From Rhizobium pisi (lineage in GTDB: Bacteria; Pseudomonadota; Alphaproteobacteria; Rhizobiales; Rhizobiaceae): a stretch of DNA of 56,022 nucleotides. Below, piece by piece: positions 25,753 through 34,797 of this stretch. The DNA lies in assembly GCF_003938655.1 (NCBI RefSeq), contig NZ_RJJT01000033.1:1-56022 (forward strand). Reading direction: 5' to 3'. Under the pieces are notes generated by a model that was not told where the DNA came from, did not search any database, and worked only from the letters and a program-made list of their open reading frames with translations. The translations under genes were made by a program, and so were the position numbers. Positions within the stretch are counted from its first letter, which is position 1. The number at the start of each line of letters is the position of its first letter.

Positions 25753-26739
25753 TCATGCAAGCGGAAAGTGACAGGCGACGGTGTGGCGGCCGGCATCGCC
25801 GGCCAGTTGCGGCCGGACTTCGTGGCAAAGCGGCTTGGCATAGGGGCAGCGGGTGGAGAATTTGCAGCCCTTGGGCGGGTCGAGCGGGCTCGGAATTTCG
25901 CCCTCGAGCAGGATGCGCCCCTGCCGGACGCGGTTGTGCGGCTGGGGGACGGCCGAAAGCAGCGCCTGTGTATAGGGATGACGCGGCGCGCCGAAGAGCG
26001 CATCCGTCTCGCCGACCTCGACGATCGATCCGAGATACATGACCGCCACCCGGCTCGACACCTGGCGGACCACCGCCAGGTCGTGGGCGATGAAGACATA
26101 GGTAAGGTTCAGCCGTTGGCGCAGGTCTGCGAACAGGTTGACGATCTGCGCCTGCACCGAAACGTCGAGCGCCGACACCGGCTCGTCGGCAACGATCAGC
26201 GCCGGCTCGACGGCGAGCGCGCGCGCAATGCCGATGCGCTGGCGCTGGCCGCCGGAGAATTCGTGCGGGTAACGGTCGAGATATTCGCGGCGCAGGCCGA
26301 CGATTTCCATCAGCTCGGCGAGCCGTTCGTCGATTGCCTTTCCCTTGGCGATGTCGTGCACGTCAAGCACTTCGCCCAGCATGTCGCGCACCTTGCGGCG
26401 CGGATTGAGCGAGGACGAGGGATCCTGGAAGATCATCTGCATCCTGCGCCGCACTGGTGTAAGCGCACGCTTCTCCGCCTTGGAGATGTCCTGGCCGTCG
26501 AAGGTCAGCCGGCCGGCTGTGATGTCGTAGAGCCGCGTCAGGCAGCGGCCGAGCGTGGATTTGCCGCTGCCGGATTCACCGACCAGACCCAGCGTTTCGC
26601 CGGGATAGACATCGAGGCTGATCTCGTCGACGGCATGCAGGGTGCGGCCCGAACCCGGCCAGACGGTCTTGCCGACGAGGAAGTTCTTGGTCAGCGCCTC
26701 GGCGGAAAGCAGCGGCCTCACGTTCCCACTCGCGCTCAT
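25753..26739 (-). CDS. Dipeptide-type ABC transporter ATP-binding protein (DppF/OppF-like)
   Basis: This 328-residue ATPase has Walker A GESGSGKST, the signature FSGGQRQRIGIARA and Walker B ALIVADEPVSALD, followed by the Cys-containing oligopeptide-transporter C-terminal domain (PKGCKFSTRCPYA). The C-terminal domain places it in the OppF/DppF branch that energises uptake of peptides or related compounds together with an OppD-like partner. The frame is open far upstream, but ATG 26739 gives the family N-terminus and overlaps the stop of the preceding gene by four bases. Confidence 0.9.
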   Translation of the reverse strand: MSASGNVRPLLSAEALTKNFLVGKTVWPGSGRTLHAVDEISLDVYPGETLGLVGESGSGKSTLGRCLTRLYDITAGRLTFDGQDISKAEKRALTPVRRRMQMIFQDPSSSLNPRRKVRDMLGEVLDVHDIAKGKAIDERLAELMEIVGLRREYLDRYPHEFSGGQRQRIGIARALAVEPALIVADEPVSALDVSVQAQIVNLFADLRQRLNLTYVFIAHDLAVVRQVSSRVAVMYLGSIVEVGETDALFGAPRHPYTQALLSAVPQPHNRVRQGRILLEGEIPSPLDPPKGCKFSTRCPYAKPLCHEVRPQLAGDAGRHTVACHFPLA

Positions 26740-27761
26740 GCGGGCTCCTCCGATGTCAGGACGGTTTTGCGCAGGGCTTCGCGTTCCTCGCCATCGAGCA
26801 CGCAGAGCACCGACTGATTGCCGATGCGGCGGGTCGGCGGCCGGGCGGCGCATTCGGCCCGGGCGAAGCGGCAACGCGGCTGAAAGCCACAGCCCTCGGG
26901 AATGCTGCCCGGCGTCGGTGGCATGCCGCCGATCGAAATAAGCCGCTTCGGCCGCTCGCCGGTCAGCGGCGGGATCGAGGCCATCAGCCCCCATGTGTAG
27001 GGATGAACGGGATTGGAGAAGATTTCGCGGGTTGTGCCGCGCTCGACGATGCGGCCGGCATACATCACCGCCACCTTGTCGGCGACCTCGGAGACCACGC
27101 CCATATCGTGGGTTATGAGGACGATCGCCAGGCCGAGATCTTTGCGCAGCCTGAGCAGCAGGTCGAGCACCTGCGCCTGCACGGTCACGTCGAGCGCCGT
27201 CGTCGGTTCGTCGGCAACGAGCAGCGCCGGCCGGCAGGAAAGCGCCATAGCGATCACCGCCCGCTGGCGCATGCCGCCCGACAGCTGGTGCGGAAAGCGC
27301 TCGGACGCTTCAGTGGGGTTGGAGAAGCCGACTTCGCCGAGAAGCTCGATCGCCCGCAGGCGGGCGACCCGGGCCGACATCGGCTCATGGGCGCGGATCT
27401 GCTCGGCGATTTGCCAGCCGATCCTGTAGACCGGGGTCAGCGCCGTCATCGGATCCTGCGAGATGAGCCCGATTTCCTTGCCGCGGATACGGCGCATGGC
27501 GCTTGCCGACAGTTCGAGAATCCGCTGTCCGCGAAAGGCGACTGCGCCGTCGACGCTTGTTGTCTTCGGATCGTGCAGGCCGAGCAGCGACAGGAGCGTG
27601 ACCGATTTGCCCGAGCCGGATTCGCCGACGATCGACAGGATCTCGCCCTCGCGCACGGAAAAGGAAACGTCGTCCACGGCCCTGACGAGGCCGCCATCGG
27701 TGACGAACGAAACCGTCAGGCCTTGGACATCGAGAAGAACGGGTTTTTCAACGTTCTGCAT
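26736..27761 (-). CDS. Dipeptide-type ABC transporter ATP-binding protein (DppD/OppD-like)
   Basis: The 341-residue protein carries Walker A GESGSGKSV, signature LSGGMRQRAVIAMAL and Walker B LLVADEPTTALDVT, then a C-terminal oligopeptide domain with PEGCGFQPRCRFARAEC. It pairs with the following ATPase as a heterodimer, the normal arrangement of peptide importers. It lies two bases after the permease stop and overlaps the next gene, so it belongs to the same operon. Confidence 0.9.
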   Translation of the reverse strand: MQNVEKPVLLDVQGLTVSFVTDGGLVRAVDDVSFSVREGEILSIVGESGSGKSVTLLSLLGLHDPKTTSVDGAVAFRGQRILELSASAMRRIRGKEIGLISQDPMTALTPVYRIGWQIAEQIRAHEPMSARVARLRAIELLGEVGFSNPTEASERFPHQLSGGMRQRAVIAMALSCRPALLVADEPTTALDVTVQAQVLDLLLRLRKDLGLAIVLITHDMGVVSEVADKVAVMYAGRIVERGTTREIFSNPVHPYTWGLMASIPPLTGERPKRLISIGGMPPTPGSIPEGCGFQPRCRFARAECAARPPTRRIGNQSVLCVLDGEEREALRKTVLTSEEPA

Positions 27762-27763
27762 CG

Positions 27764-28735
27764 TCAGTTCTTCCTTACGCGCGGATCGATCAGCACGTAG
27801 ACGATGTCGACGGACGCATTGGCGAGCACCACGAAGAACGAGGCGTACATCACGGTGCCGAGGATCATCGGGAGATCGAGGTTGAGCAGCGCCTGATAGG
27901 TGAGGCGCCCGACGCCGTTCAGGCCGAAGACCACTTCCGTCAGAAGGGCGGAGCCGCCGACAAGGGCGCCGAAATCGAGGCCGAACATGGTCACGAACGG
28001 GATCAGCGACGTACGCAGCGCATGCCTGAGCATCACCCGCGCCGGGCTCAGACCCTTGGCGCGGGCGGTGCGGATATAGTCCTCCTGATAGGCTTCCACG
28101 AGGTTGGCGCGCAGCACCCGGCCATAGATGCCGACATAGAGGGCGGCGAGCGTTGCCCAGGGAATGATGAGCGTCAGGAACCAGCCGACAGGGTCAGAAA
28201 ACAGCGGCTTGTAGCCGAGGGCCGGAACCCAGGAAAACGCCCAGCTGTCGTGGAAGCGGCTCTGCGAGATCAGGTTCATCACTTCGCCCAGCCAGTAGAC
28301 CGGCATGGAGACGCCAATCAGCGCGAGCGCCATGAGCCCCCGGTCGAGCAGCGTGTCGCGGGCCATGGCGGCGACGACGCCGAAGACGATGCCGCCGAGC
28401 ACCCAGAGCACGGCGGCGCCGAACACCAGCGACAGCGTCACCGGCGCGGCTTCGGCAACCTGCGGCACGATGCGCATGCCGCGATTGACGTAGGAGGTGA
28501 GATCCTGCGTCACGAACAGGCGTTTCATCATCAGCACATATTGCACCGGCAGCGGCCGGTCGAAGCCGAATTCGATGCGGATCTGCGCGATCGTCTCCTG
28601 GGAGGCGTTGCGGCCAGCGATGCGGGCGGCCGGGTCGGAGCCTGGTGTGGCGAAGAAGATTAGGAACACCAGCGTCGAGATACCGAACATGACGAACGCC
28701 ATCTGGCCGAGACGCTGCAGGATTGCAAAAACCAT
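27764..28735 (-). CDS. Dipeptide-type ABC transporter permease (DppB-like)
   Basis: The 323-residue integral membrane protein has six predicted helices and the conserved permease loop EAYQEDYIRTARAKGLSPAR. The N-terminal helix, LGQMAFVMFGISTLVFLIFF, and large first periplasmic loop are typical of DppB/OppB. Position 28735 was chosen as start because it gives the normal N-terminus; the frame is open into the preceding gene. It sits between the other permease (ten bases upstream) and the ATPases. Confidence 0.9.
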   Translation of the reverse strand: MVFAILQRLGQMAFVMFGISTLVFLIFFATPGSDPAARIAGRNASQETIAQIRIEFGFDRPLPVQYVLMMKRLFVTQDLTSYVNRGMRIVPQVAEAAPVTLSLVFGAAVLWVLGGIVFGVVAAMARDTLLDRGLMALALIGVSMPVYWLGEVMNLISQSRFHDSWAFSWVPALGYKPLFSDPVGWFLTLIIPWATLAALYVGIYGRVLRANLVEAYQEDYIRTARAKGLSPARVMLRHALRTSLIPFVTMFGLDFGALVGGSALLTEVVFGLNGVGRLTYQALLNLDLPMILGTVMYASFFVVLANASVDIVYVLIDPRVRKN

Positions 28736-28745
28736 CTCCGCTTCC

Positions 28746-29783
28746 TCAGACGATCTTGGTGCGCGGATCGAGCACGTCGCGGATGCTGTCGCCGAGCACG
28801 TTGAGCGACAGCACGGTGAGCGCGATGGCGATGCCCGGCGCCAGCGCCACGGCGGGGCGCGTGTAAAGCAGGGTCTGCCCGTCCTGGATGATCGTTCCCC
28901 AGCTCGCATCCGGCGCCTGCACGCCGATCGAAAGGAAGGACAGGGACGATTCCGTGACGATGTTGAGCGCCATCATCAGCGGGATGAACACGATCAGCAT
29001 CGTGGCGACATTGGGCAGGATGTCCTTCCAGAGAATGCGCCATTCGGGAATGCCGAGCCCGATCGCCGCCAGCACGAATTCGCTGTTCTTCAGCTCCAGC
29101 ACGCGACCGCGCACCGGGCGCGCGACATAGGGCACGTAGATGATGCCGATGATGCCGATCGGCAGCAGCAGGCTATCGGCGGTGATCTCGATCGGGCCGA
29201 GCACGATGCCCTTGGAGATCAGCACGATCGAGAGGGAAATCGCCAGAAGATAGACCGGAAAGGCCCAGAGGATATCGAGCAGCCGCGACAGGACCGTATC
29301 GACGAAGCCGCCGAAAAAGCCCGCGCAGATGCCGATCAGTGCGGCCAGGACCAGACAGATTGACGTGGCTGAGAAGGCAATCAGCAGCGAATTGCGGCCG
29401 CCATAGAGAAGCCGGGCGGCAACGTCGCGCCCCTGCGTGTCGGCGCCAAGGAAATACTGCGCAGCCCAGGTCGGGCCGATCGGCGTAACGCCGAGACCGA
29501 GGCCCTCGGTCGAAGGCTGCATGATCTTGACCTTCTTTCCGTCGATGGCGACCTTGCCGCTGAGATTGGAGCGGAACGGATCGGTCGCCGACACGGAGTT
29601 CGCATAAAGCGGCGCGGCGAGACTCGACAGGATCATCAAAAGCAGCACGAGGGCTGCGGCGATTGTCGGCTTGTCTCGCTTGAGAAGCCGCCAGGCCCGC
29701 TGCCAATGTCCCGCGCCTTTGCGCACGCTCCGGCTCTGCGAACTCTCCATCGGCTTTGCGATGCTGTTGGGTACGAGGGTCAT
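28746..29783 (-). CDS. Dipeptide-type ABC transporter permease (DppC-like)
   Basis: The 345-residue protein has a cytoplasmic N-terminal tail, a first helix near residues 40-60, and a cluster of five further helices after a periplasmic segment. The permease contact loop KNSEFVLAAIGLGIPEWRIL and GADTQGRDVAARLLYGGRNS are characteristic of DppC/OppC. The inserted segment between residues 65 and 105 is longer than usual. It follows the binding-protein gene after 103 bases containing a strong hairpin. Confidence 0.9.
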   Translation of the reverse strand: MTLVPNSIAKPMESSQSRSVRKGAGHWQRAWRLLKRDKPTIAAALVLLLMILSSLAAPLYANSVSATDPFRSNLSGKVAIDGKKVKIMQPSTEGLGLGVTPIGPTWAAQYFLGADTQGRDVAARLLYGGRNSLLIAFSATSICLVLAALIGICAGFFGGFVDTVLSRLLDILWAFPVYLLAISLSIVLISKGIVLGPIEITADSLLLPIGIIGIIYVPYVARPVRGRVLELKNSEFVLAAIGLGIPEWRILWKDILPNVATMLIVFIPLMMALNIVTESSLSFLSIGVQAPDASWGTIIQDGQTLLYTRPAVALAPGIAIALTVLSLNVLGDSIRDVLDPRTKIV

Positions 29784-29844
29784 TTCCGTTTTCTGCCGTC
29801 ACGCATGGTCGAGCTCTTGCCGGTCCGGATTGTTTAAGAAGACG

Positions 29845-29877
29845 GGCAATGGCGTGGCGCGGACGCACGCCATTGCC
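29845..29877 (-). repeat. Intercistronic hairpin after the binding-protein gene
   Basis: GGCAATGGCGTG (29845-29856) and CACGCCATTGCC (29866-29877) form a perfect 12-base stem with a nine-base loop. It stands directly after the substrate-binding protein gene and has no U-run. Such hairpins stabilise the upstream message or cause partial termination, letting the cell make more binding protein than permease. Confidence 0.6.
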
Positions 29878-29886
29878 GCGCGCCGT

Positions 29887-31584
29887 TTACTTCACCCAGG
29901 ACTGGGAGATGATCCAACGGTTCTGCTTGTTGAACAGATAATTGCCGAGGCGGGCGGAGGTGAAATTCACGCTCTTCGGCGTGAACAGCGGCGCAAGCGG
30001 CGCTTCGGCCATATATGCCTTGTCGATCTTGGCCCATTCAGCATTGGCGGCGTTCTCGTCGGTCAGCGAAAGGGCCATGGCCGCCTTCATCTTGGCGTCG
30101 AGGTCCTTGTTGCAATAGCCTGAGATATTGATCGAGGAATCGCTGCCTTTGTGGAAGCTGTCGCAGGAGAGCAGCACGTTCAGGAAGTCCGACGCGGCCG
30201 GATAGTCCATGTACCACTGGCTGACGCTGATCTGGACGTTGTTGTTGGTGTTCTGGATGTAGGCGAACTGGATATTGGGCGAGATCGCCTTCATCGAGGC
30301 GTCATAGCCGAGATCGCTGAGCACGCTCTGCAAATAGGTGCCGATGCCGCGCGCGACCGCGTTGTCTTCGGCAATCACCGTCACCTTCTGGCCCTTCGTG
30401 CCGGATTCTTCGACCAACTGCTTGGCCTTGTCCATATCAGCTTCCGACCATGCCGGACCGGGGTCCTTGGTATAGATGCAGTCATCGGCATGGCCGGGGA
30501 AATCGGGCGGCAGGATCTGGCAGGTCGGCTGGGCGAGCACTTCGCCGCCGAAAAGACCGACGAGCGCGTCACGATCGAGCGCATAGTTCAAGGCCTGCCG
30601 GACCTTGATGTTGTCGAAGGGCGGCAGATTGACGTTCATCGGCGCATACCAGAAAGCCGCAAGCGGATCGATATGAACCTGATTGGCATATTTCGAGCCG
30701 ATCTCGGGCAGGCGGTCGGCTGGAGGCGTGTCGTACATCCAGTCCACCTGGCCGTTGACCACGGCGTTGATGCCGGCTTCCTCCGTCATGCCGAACTTGT
30801 AGTCGATTTCGTCGGCATAGCCGTCCGGCTGGGCGTCGGCGCTCCATTCCTTGAAATGGGGATTGCGCTTCAGCACCATCTGTTCGTTCGGATTGTAGCT
30901 TTCGATCATGTAGGCGCCGGTTCCGGGCACGGGGCTCGTGCCGGCATCCTTGGCCGGCGTATCGGCCGGAACGATGCTCGCATGCGGCACCGCGAGCTTG
31001 GCGAAGAACTCCGAATCCGCCGCGACGAGATTGATGGTGACGGTGCCGGCCTTGTCGTCGGCGATCACGCCGCCGTCGAGCGTGCAGCTGTCGCCGTCCG
31101 CCATGCATTTATCGGCGCCGACGATGCCATTGTAGAAGCTGCCTATGGTCGGGCCCTTGACCTTGAAGATCCGCTGGAACGAGGCCACGACGTCAGCCGG
31201 GGTGACTTCCTTGCCGTTCGAGAACATGACGCCCTTGCGGATCTTGAACACATAGGTTTTGCCGTCATTCTTGATCTCGGGCATCGCCTCGGCGATCGCC
31301 GGCACGATCTTGAAACCTTCCGTGCCGCCGGCCTGCTTGAACTTGACGAGGCCGTCATAGGTCATCTGGTAGACCTGCCAGTATTGGGCGGTGTAGTTGA
31401 TCATTGGGTCGATGGTGCCGGCCGCCGAAACGGCCGAGAGCGTCATCGTGCCGCCGCGATGCTGAGCCATCAGCGCGGCCCGGTCCTCGGCATGGGCAAG
31501 CCCCGAAAGCATGGTCTGCGCGAGCAGAAGGCCGGCGAAGGCTGTGCCGGCACGGCGTATGCGTGTTGTCGATCGTGTCGTCAT
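29887..31584 (-). CDS. Periplasmic substrate-binding protein, family 5 (peptide/amide type)
   Basis: The 565-residue protein opens with a signal peptide (about residues 1-32, cleavage after GLAHA) and is a family 5 solute-binding protein, with the early motifs TIDPMINYTAQYWQVYQMTYDG and later VRQALNYALDRDALV. These proteins capture peptides, opines, glycosides or similar molecules and feed the Dpp-type permeases. The presence of an iminopeptidase-like enzyme and an AmiC/AmiR pair upstream suggests a peptide or amide ligand. Ligand identity cannot be read from the sequence. Confidence 0.88.
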   Translation of the reverse strand: MTTRSTTRIRRAGTAFAGLLLAQTMLSGLAHAEDRAALMAQHRGGTMTLSAVSAAGTIDPMINYTAQYWQVYQMTYDGLVKFKQAGGTEGFKIVPAIAEAMPEIKNDGKTYVFKIRKGVMFSNGKEVTPADVVASFQRIFKVKGPTIGSFYNGIVGADKCMADGDSCTLDGGVIADDKAGTVTINLVAADSEFFAKLAVPHASIVPADTPAKDAGTSPVPGTGAYMIESYNPNEQMVLKRNPHFKEWSADAQPDGYADEIDYKFGMTEEAGINAVVNGQVDWMYDTPPADRLPEIGSKYANQVHIDPLAAFWYAPMNVNLPPFDNIKVRQALNYALDRDALVGLFGGEVLAQPTCQILPPDFPGHADDCIYTKDPGPAWSEADMDKAKQLVEESGTKGQKVTVIAEDNAVARGIGTYLQSVLSDLGYDASMKAISPNIQFAYIQNTNNNVQISVSQWYMDYPAASDFLNVLLSCDSFHKGSDSSINISGYCNKDLDAKMKAAMALSLTDENAANAEWAKIDKAYMAEAPLAPLFTPKSVNFTSARLGNYLFNKQNRWIISQSWVK

Positions 31585-31646
31585 GTTTGTCTGTTCCCTT
31601 ATTTTTTTGCTGGTTCGATACGGCTGGGCACTTAAAGCTCTTGCTC

Positions 31647-32540
31647 TTACGGCGCTTTCCCATCGAGAAAGGCGCCGACCTCGGCCATGCAGGCCGCACG
31701 TTCCTCGACATGCGGCATGTGGCTGGACTGTTCGAAGATCCGCCAGCGCACGTCGGCAATCTCATCGGCATAGGGCTGCACGCAGGCTTGCGTCGCCTCG
31801 TCGTAATGGCCTGAGATCAACAGCGTCGGGACGTCGATGGTCGACAGCCGCCCGACGATCGACCAGTCTTTCATCGTGCCGATGACATGGAATTCGTTGG
31901 GGCCGTTCATCGTGTGGTAGACGGTCGGGTCTTCGCCGATGGCGTCGAAGGTGCGCTTCACTTCCGGCGGCATGGGGACGATGCGGCAGACATGGCGCTC
32001 GTTGAAAACATCGGTCGCCTTGGCGTATTCGGCGCTGTCCGTCGTGCCGGCCAGTTCGTGCTTGAGCAGCGTCGCCTGCACATCGGCCGGCAAGGCTTCG
32101 CGAAGGCGGTTGGCCTCGGAAATCCAGGTCTTCATCGCCGCCGGCGAATTGGCGATGACAAGCGCCTTGAGGCCGGCCGGCCGATCGACGGAGAATTCCG
32201 CCGACAACATCCCGCCCCAGGATTGCCCGAGCAGGCAATAGGCATCGCGGATGCCGAGATGGTCGATCAGGTTGTGGAGTTCCGCCTTGAAGAAATCGAC
32301 GGTCCAGAAATCGCCGCCCTTTTCCGGCAGGTGCGTGGACTTGCCGTTGCCGACCTGGTCGTAGTGAATGACGGCGCGGCGCGTGGCGGCGAGATCCTTG
32401 AAGCTGTCGACATAATCATGCGTGCAGCCCGGCCCGCCATGGGCAACGATCAGCGGCGGCTTGCCGGACGCCAGGTCTCCGGTGATCCGGTACCAGGTCC
32501 GATAGGCGCCATAGGGTGCATAGCCTTCGGTTATCTCCAT
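31647..32540 (-). CDS. Proline iminopeptidase-family alpha/beta hydrolase
   Basis: The 297-residue enzyme has the HGGPG oxyanion motif (near residue 34), the nucleophile elbow GQSWGG (Ser near residue 107) and a terminal SSHMPHVEE segment holding the catalytic His. These features and the length match proline iminopeptidases and L-amino acid amidases (peptidase family S33). No signal peptide is present, so it acts on an imported substrate, cutting an N-terminal residue or an amide. Its place between the regulators and transporter suggests that it processes what the transporter brings in. Confidence 0.87.
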   Translation of the reverse strand: MEITEGYAPYGAYRTWYRITGDLASGKPPLIVAHGGPGCTHDYVDSFKDLAATRRAVIHYDQVGNGKSTHLPEKGGDFWTVDFFKAELHNLIDHLGIRDAYCLLGQSWGGMLSAEFSVDRPAGLKALVIANSPAAMKTWISEANRLREALPADVQATLLKHELAGTTDSAEYAKATDVFNERHVCRIVPMPPEVKRTFDAIGEDPTVYHTMNGPNEFHVIGTMKDWSIVGRLSTIDVPTLLISGHYDEATQACVQPYADEIADVRWRIFEQSSHMPHVEERAACMAEVGAFLDGKAP

Positions 32541-32559
32541 GTTTCGTCTTCCCTCTTCA

Positions 32560-33147
32560 TCATCGTTCCAGAGTGCGCCGGTCGTTCCTGCAGATGGCGT
32601 CCGCAGCTTCCTCGATCGTCATGCCCCAATCCATCGCGATGCTTCTCAGGCGTTTGAAAGCGGTCGCTTCGCCGGCATATCCCTGCTGCATCAGCTGCAA
32701 TACGGCGCTGACGACGATCGGCCGCTGTCGCAACCGGTCCTCGAGCGCGCGGATGTCGTCGGCATGGCTGCGGGCTTTATGGTAGGCGTGCGAAGCAATC
32801 AGCAGCGCGCTGTAGGCGCCGGTGGAGCCGATCGGCTTCAGCATGTGCGCGTTCGAGCCTTGGGCCAGCACCCATTCGATCCGTCCTGGTGCTTCCGAGC
32901 CGATCAGCGCCACGAGCGGCATCGGGGAAAAGCCGGACGGCCAGGGAAATTGCTGGTCATGTCCCATGTCGGCATCGAAGAACACGACGTCGGCAAGCGC
33001 ATCCCGCTCGTCGAGCTGCGGCCAGACGGCCTTGACCTCGATATGCAGCGATTCCAGCTGTCGCGTCAGCGCCTCGACGGCCGGATGCGGCCGGTGCAGG
33101 ATCACCGCGCGCCAACTGGAAAACATCGGTCGCTCGAAGCGGCTCAT
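32560..33147 (-). CDS. AmiR-like ANTAR-domain antiterminator
   Basis: The 195-residue protein has an N-terminal receiver-like domain that lacks a clear phosphorylation site and a C-terminal ANTAR domain (about residues 125-190, with LRQRPIVVSAVLQLMQQ and AFKRLRSIAMDWGMTIEEAA). ANTAR proteins bind paired RNA hairpins and prevent formation of a terminator. It overlaps the upstream sensor gene by four bases, as amiC and amiR-type genes do. The terminator hairpin in the leader at 34456-34495 is the obvious target. Confidence 0.87.
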   Translation of the reverse strand: MSRFERPMFSSWRAVILHRPHPAVEALTRQLESLHIEVKAVWPQLDERDALADVVFFDADMGHDQQFPWPSGFSPMPLVALIGSEAPGRIEWVLAQGSNAHMLKPIGSTGAYSALLIASHAYHKARSHADDIRALEDRLRQRPIVVSAVLQLMQQGYAGEATAFKRLRSIAMDWGMTIEEAADAICRNDRRTLER

Positions 33148-34313
33148 TTCACCACCTTCAATCCCGTTTTCGGCGCATGGCCGCCGGGCTTGCCGGGGAA
33201 AACCGAACGCACCAGGTAAGGGTCCGCCTCGACGATAGGGTTTTCGGTCTCGAAAATCTCGAAACCGCCCTCGCTGTCGGACCTGCCGATGAACGGCCGC
33301 AACCCGGCGTAATGTGTGCGCGGATCGAAGGAAATCGGGCCGATCGGCGTATCGAACTGTCGTTGCGTCACCAGTTTGCGGATCAGGTTGGGATCATCAG
33401 TGCCGGCATCGGCGATTGCCTGGGCGAGGACCGAAACCGCCATATAGGCGAAGACGAATGGCCCGGTGACCGGCCGGTCGTCGCCGCGGCGGGCTGCCAA
33501 TCGCGCCTTGAAACGCCGGTTCTCCTCAGTGTCGAGCCTGTCCAGATAGATATTGGTGACGATGTGGCCGGCCTTGGCCTGCGGGTTGAGGTCCGCGAGA
33601 TCGAGTTCCGAAAGGTTGCAGGCGACAAACGGACGGCGTTCGGCGCTGAACTCGGCGTCCTCCTCACGCAGTTCCGCATAGGCGCGGATGAACGCGTGGG
33701 CGGAGCGGCCGACGAGGTTGGAGAGGATGAAATCCGGCCGCTTCTGGCGGATCTCGGCAATCAGGTGGTCGACCTCTTCCGAACCGAGCGGCACGAAGCG
33801 CTCCGCCAGGACTTCGCCGCCCGCCGCCTCGGTGATCTCGCGGGCGATGCGGCCGATTTCCCAGCCCCAGATATAGTTGGAGCCGACGATGAACGGCCGC
33901 CGGCCGTAGCGCGGCATGACATAGCTAAACAGCGGCAGCAGATGCTGGTTGGGACAGGCGCCGAGATAGATGACGCTGTCGCTCGTCTCGTAGCCCTCAT
34001 GCGGAAAGGCATACCAGAGCAGGGCGCCATGGCGCTCGACGACCGGAAGCACTTCCTTCCGGCTCCAGGACGTGATCGCGCCAACGATGTGCCGACATCC
34101 CCGCTGCCGGATGGCGACCTCGGCAAGCTCGGCGTAGCGTTCTGCACTACCAGCTGGATCGTCGACACGCGGCTCGAAGTGGAAGGAATAGCTGGAATTG
34201 TTGTTGACCTCGGCGACCGCCGCCAGGGCGCCGTCGACGGCATCGCGGCCAAGCGCCGCATAAGCACCAGTCGTCGAATAGAGAAGGGAAAGAGGGACGG
34301 ACCTGCGGATCAT
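33144..34313 (-). CDS. AmiC-like ligand sensor (type I periplasmic-binding fold, cytoplasmic)
   Basis: The 389-residue protein has the fold of branched-chain amino acid or amide binding proteins, with the opening RSVPLSLLYSTTGAYAALGRD and no signal peptide. This combination is typical for AmiC, which holds AmiR inactive until an amide ligand is bound. ATG 34313 was selected because it gives the conserved N-terminus directly; the frame continues upstream without support. Together with the following ANTAR gene it likely senses the substrate of the transporter operon. Confidence 0.85.
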   Translation of the reverse strand: MIRRSVPLSLLYSTTGAYAALGRDAVDGALAAVAEVNNNSSYSFHFEPRVDDPAGSAERYAELAEVAIRQRGCRHIVGAITSWSRKEVLPVVERHGALLWYAFPHEGYETSDSVIYLGACPNQHLLPLFSYVMPRYGRRPFIVGSNYIWGWEIGRIAREITEAAGGEVLAERFVPLGSEEVDHLIAEIRQKRPDFILSNLVGRSAHAFIRAYAELREEDAEFSAERRPFVACNLSELDLADLNPQAKAGHIVTNIYLDRLDTEENRRFKARLAARRGDDRPVTGPFVFAYMAVSVLAQAIADAGTDDPNLIRKLVTQRQFDTPIGPISFDPRTHYAGLRPFIGRSDSEGGFEIFETENPIVEADPYLVRSVFPGKPGGHAPKTGLKVVK

Positions 34314-34455
34314 GGCCTGTCCCGCAACTGACGGTGCGGGCTGCAACCGTTCGCCTGCCGCGAAGCAGACAAGGGGCCATTCCGACGGGTGGTATTCTTG
34401 ATCACGCCAAAGTCTCGCTTCGAACACCTGCCAGGCACGACCGGCCGAACGGAAT

Positions 34456-34495
34456 AAAAAAAGCCCCGTCCGCAGGAATTGCGGAAGTCGGGGCT
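34456..34495 (-). terminator. Leader terminator of the AmiC/AmiR-transporter operon
   Basis: Read on the minus strand, AGCCCCG (34489-34495) pairs with CGGGGCT (34462-34468), with an inner CCGC/GCGG stem, and is followed by seven Ts (34456-34462): a textbook intrinsic terminator. It lies about 145 bases before the first gene of the operon, so it must be read through for expression. Just upstream in the RNA, TGGC-ATTGATC-GCCA (34506-34520) forms a small hairpin whose loop has A at position 1 and G at position 4, as in ANTAR target loops, although the loop is seven rather than six bases. Confidence 0.75.
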
Positions 34496-34797
34496 CGGTT
34501 GCCGTTGGCGATCAATGCCATTTTCTCGGAGCAACGCTATGGCAAGCTCACTTTGTAGTCAATCGACAATCATGCTCATTTTTCGATCATTCTCGGTCCG
34601 GTAATGCGCTCCGCCCGCAGGGATTGTGGAGCTGTGTCTCCCGGCAATCTCAAGGCGGAGTTTATCGAAGACTTTGAGGCGGCGCCAACGCGCACGCCAA
34701 GACAAACATGGCCTGCGCGCATGTTTTGCCGGAGATTAGCATCATTGTTAAACTTCTGATGTTATCGATATCCGGAAGACAAATTTTGGCGTTCAAC

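Noticed and set aside
34536..34562. TTGACT and CATAGC on the minus strand as promoter of the AmiC/AmiR operon
   Set aside because: The spacing of 14-15 bases is too short for a normal sigma-70 promoter, so only the terminator leader is reported.
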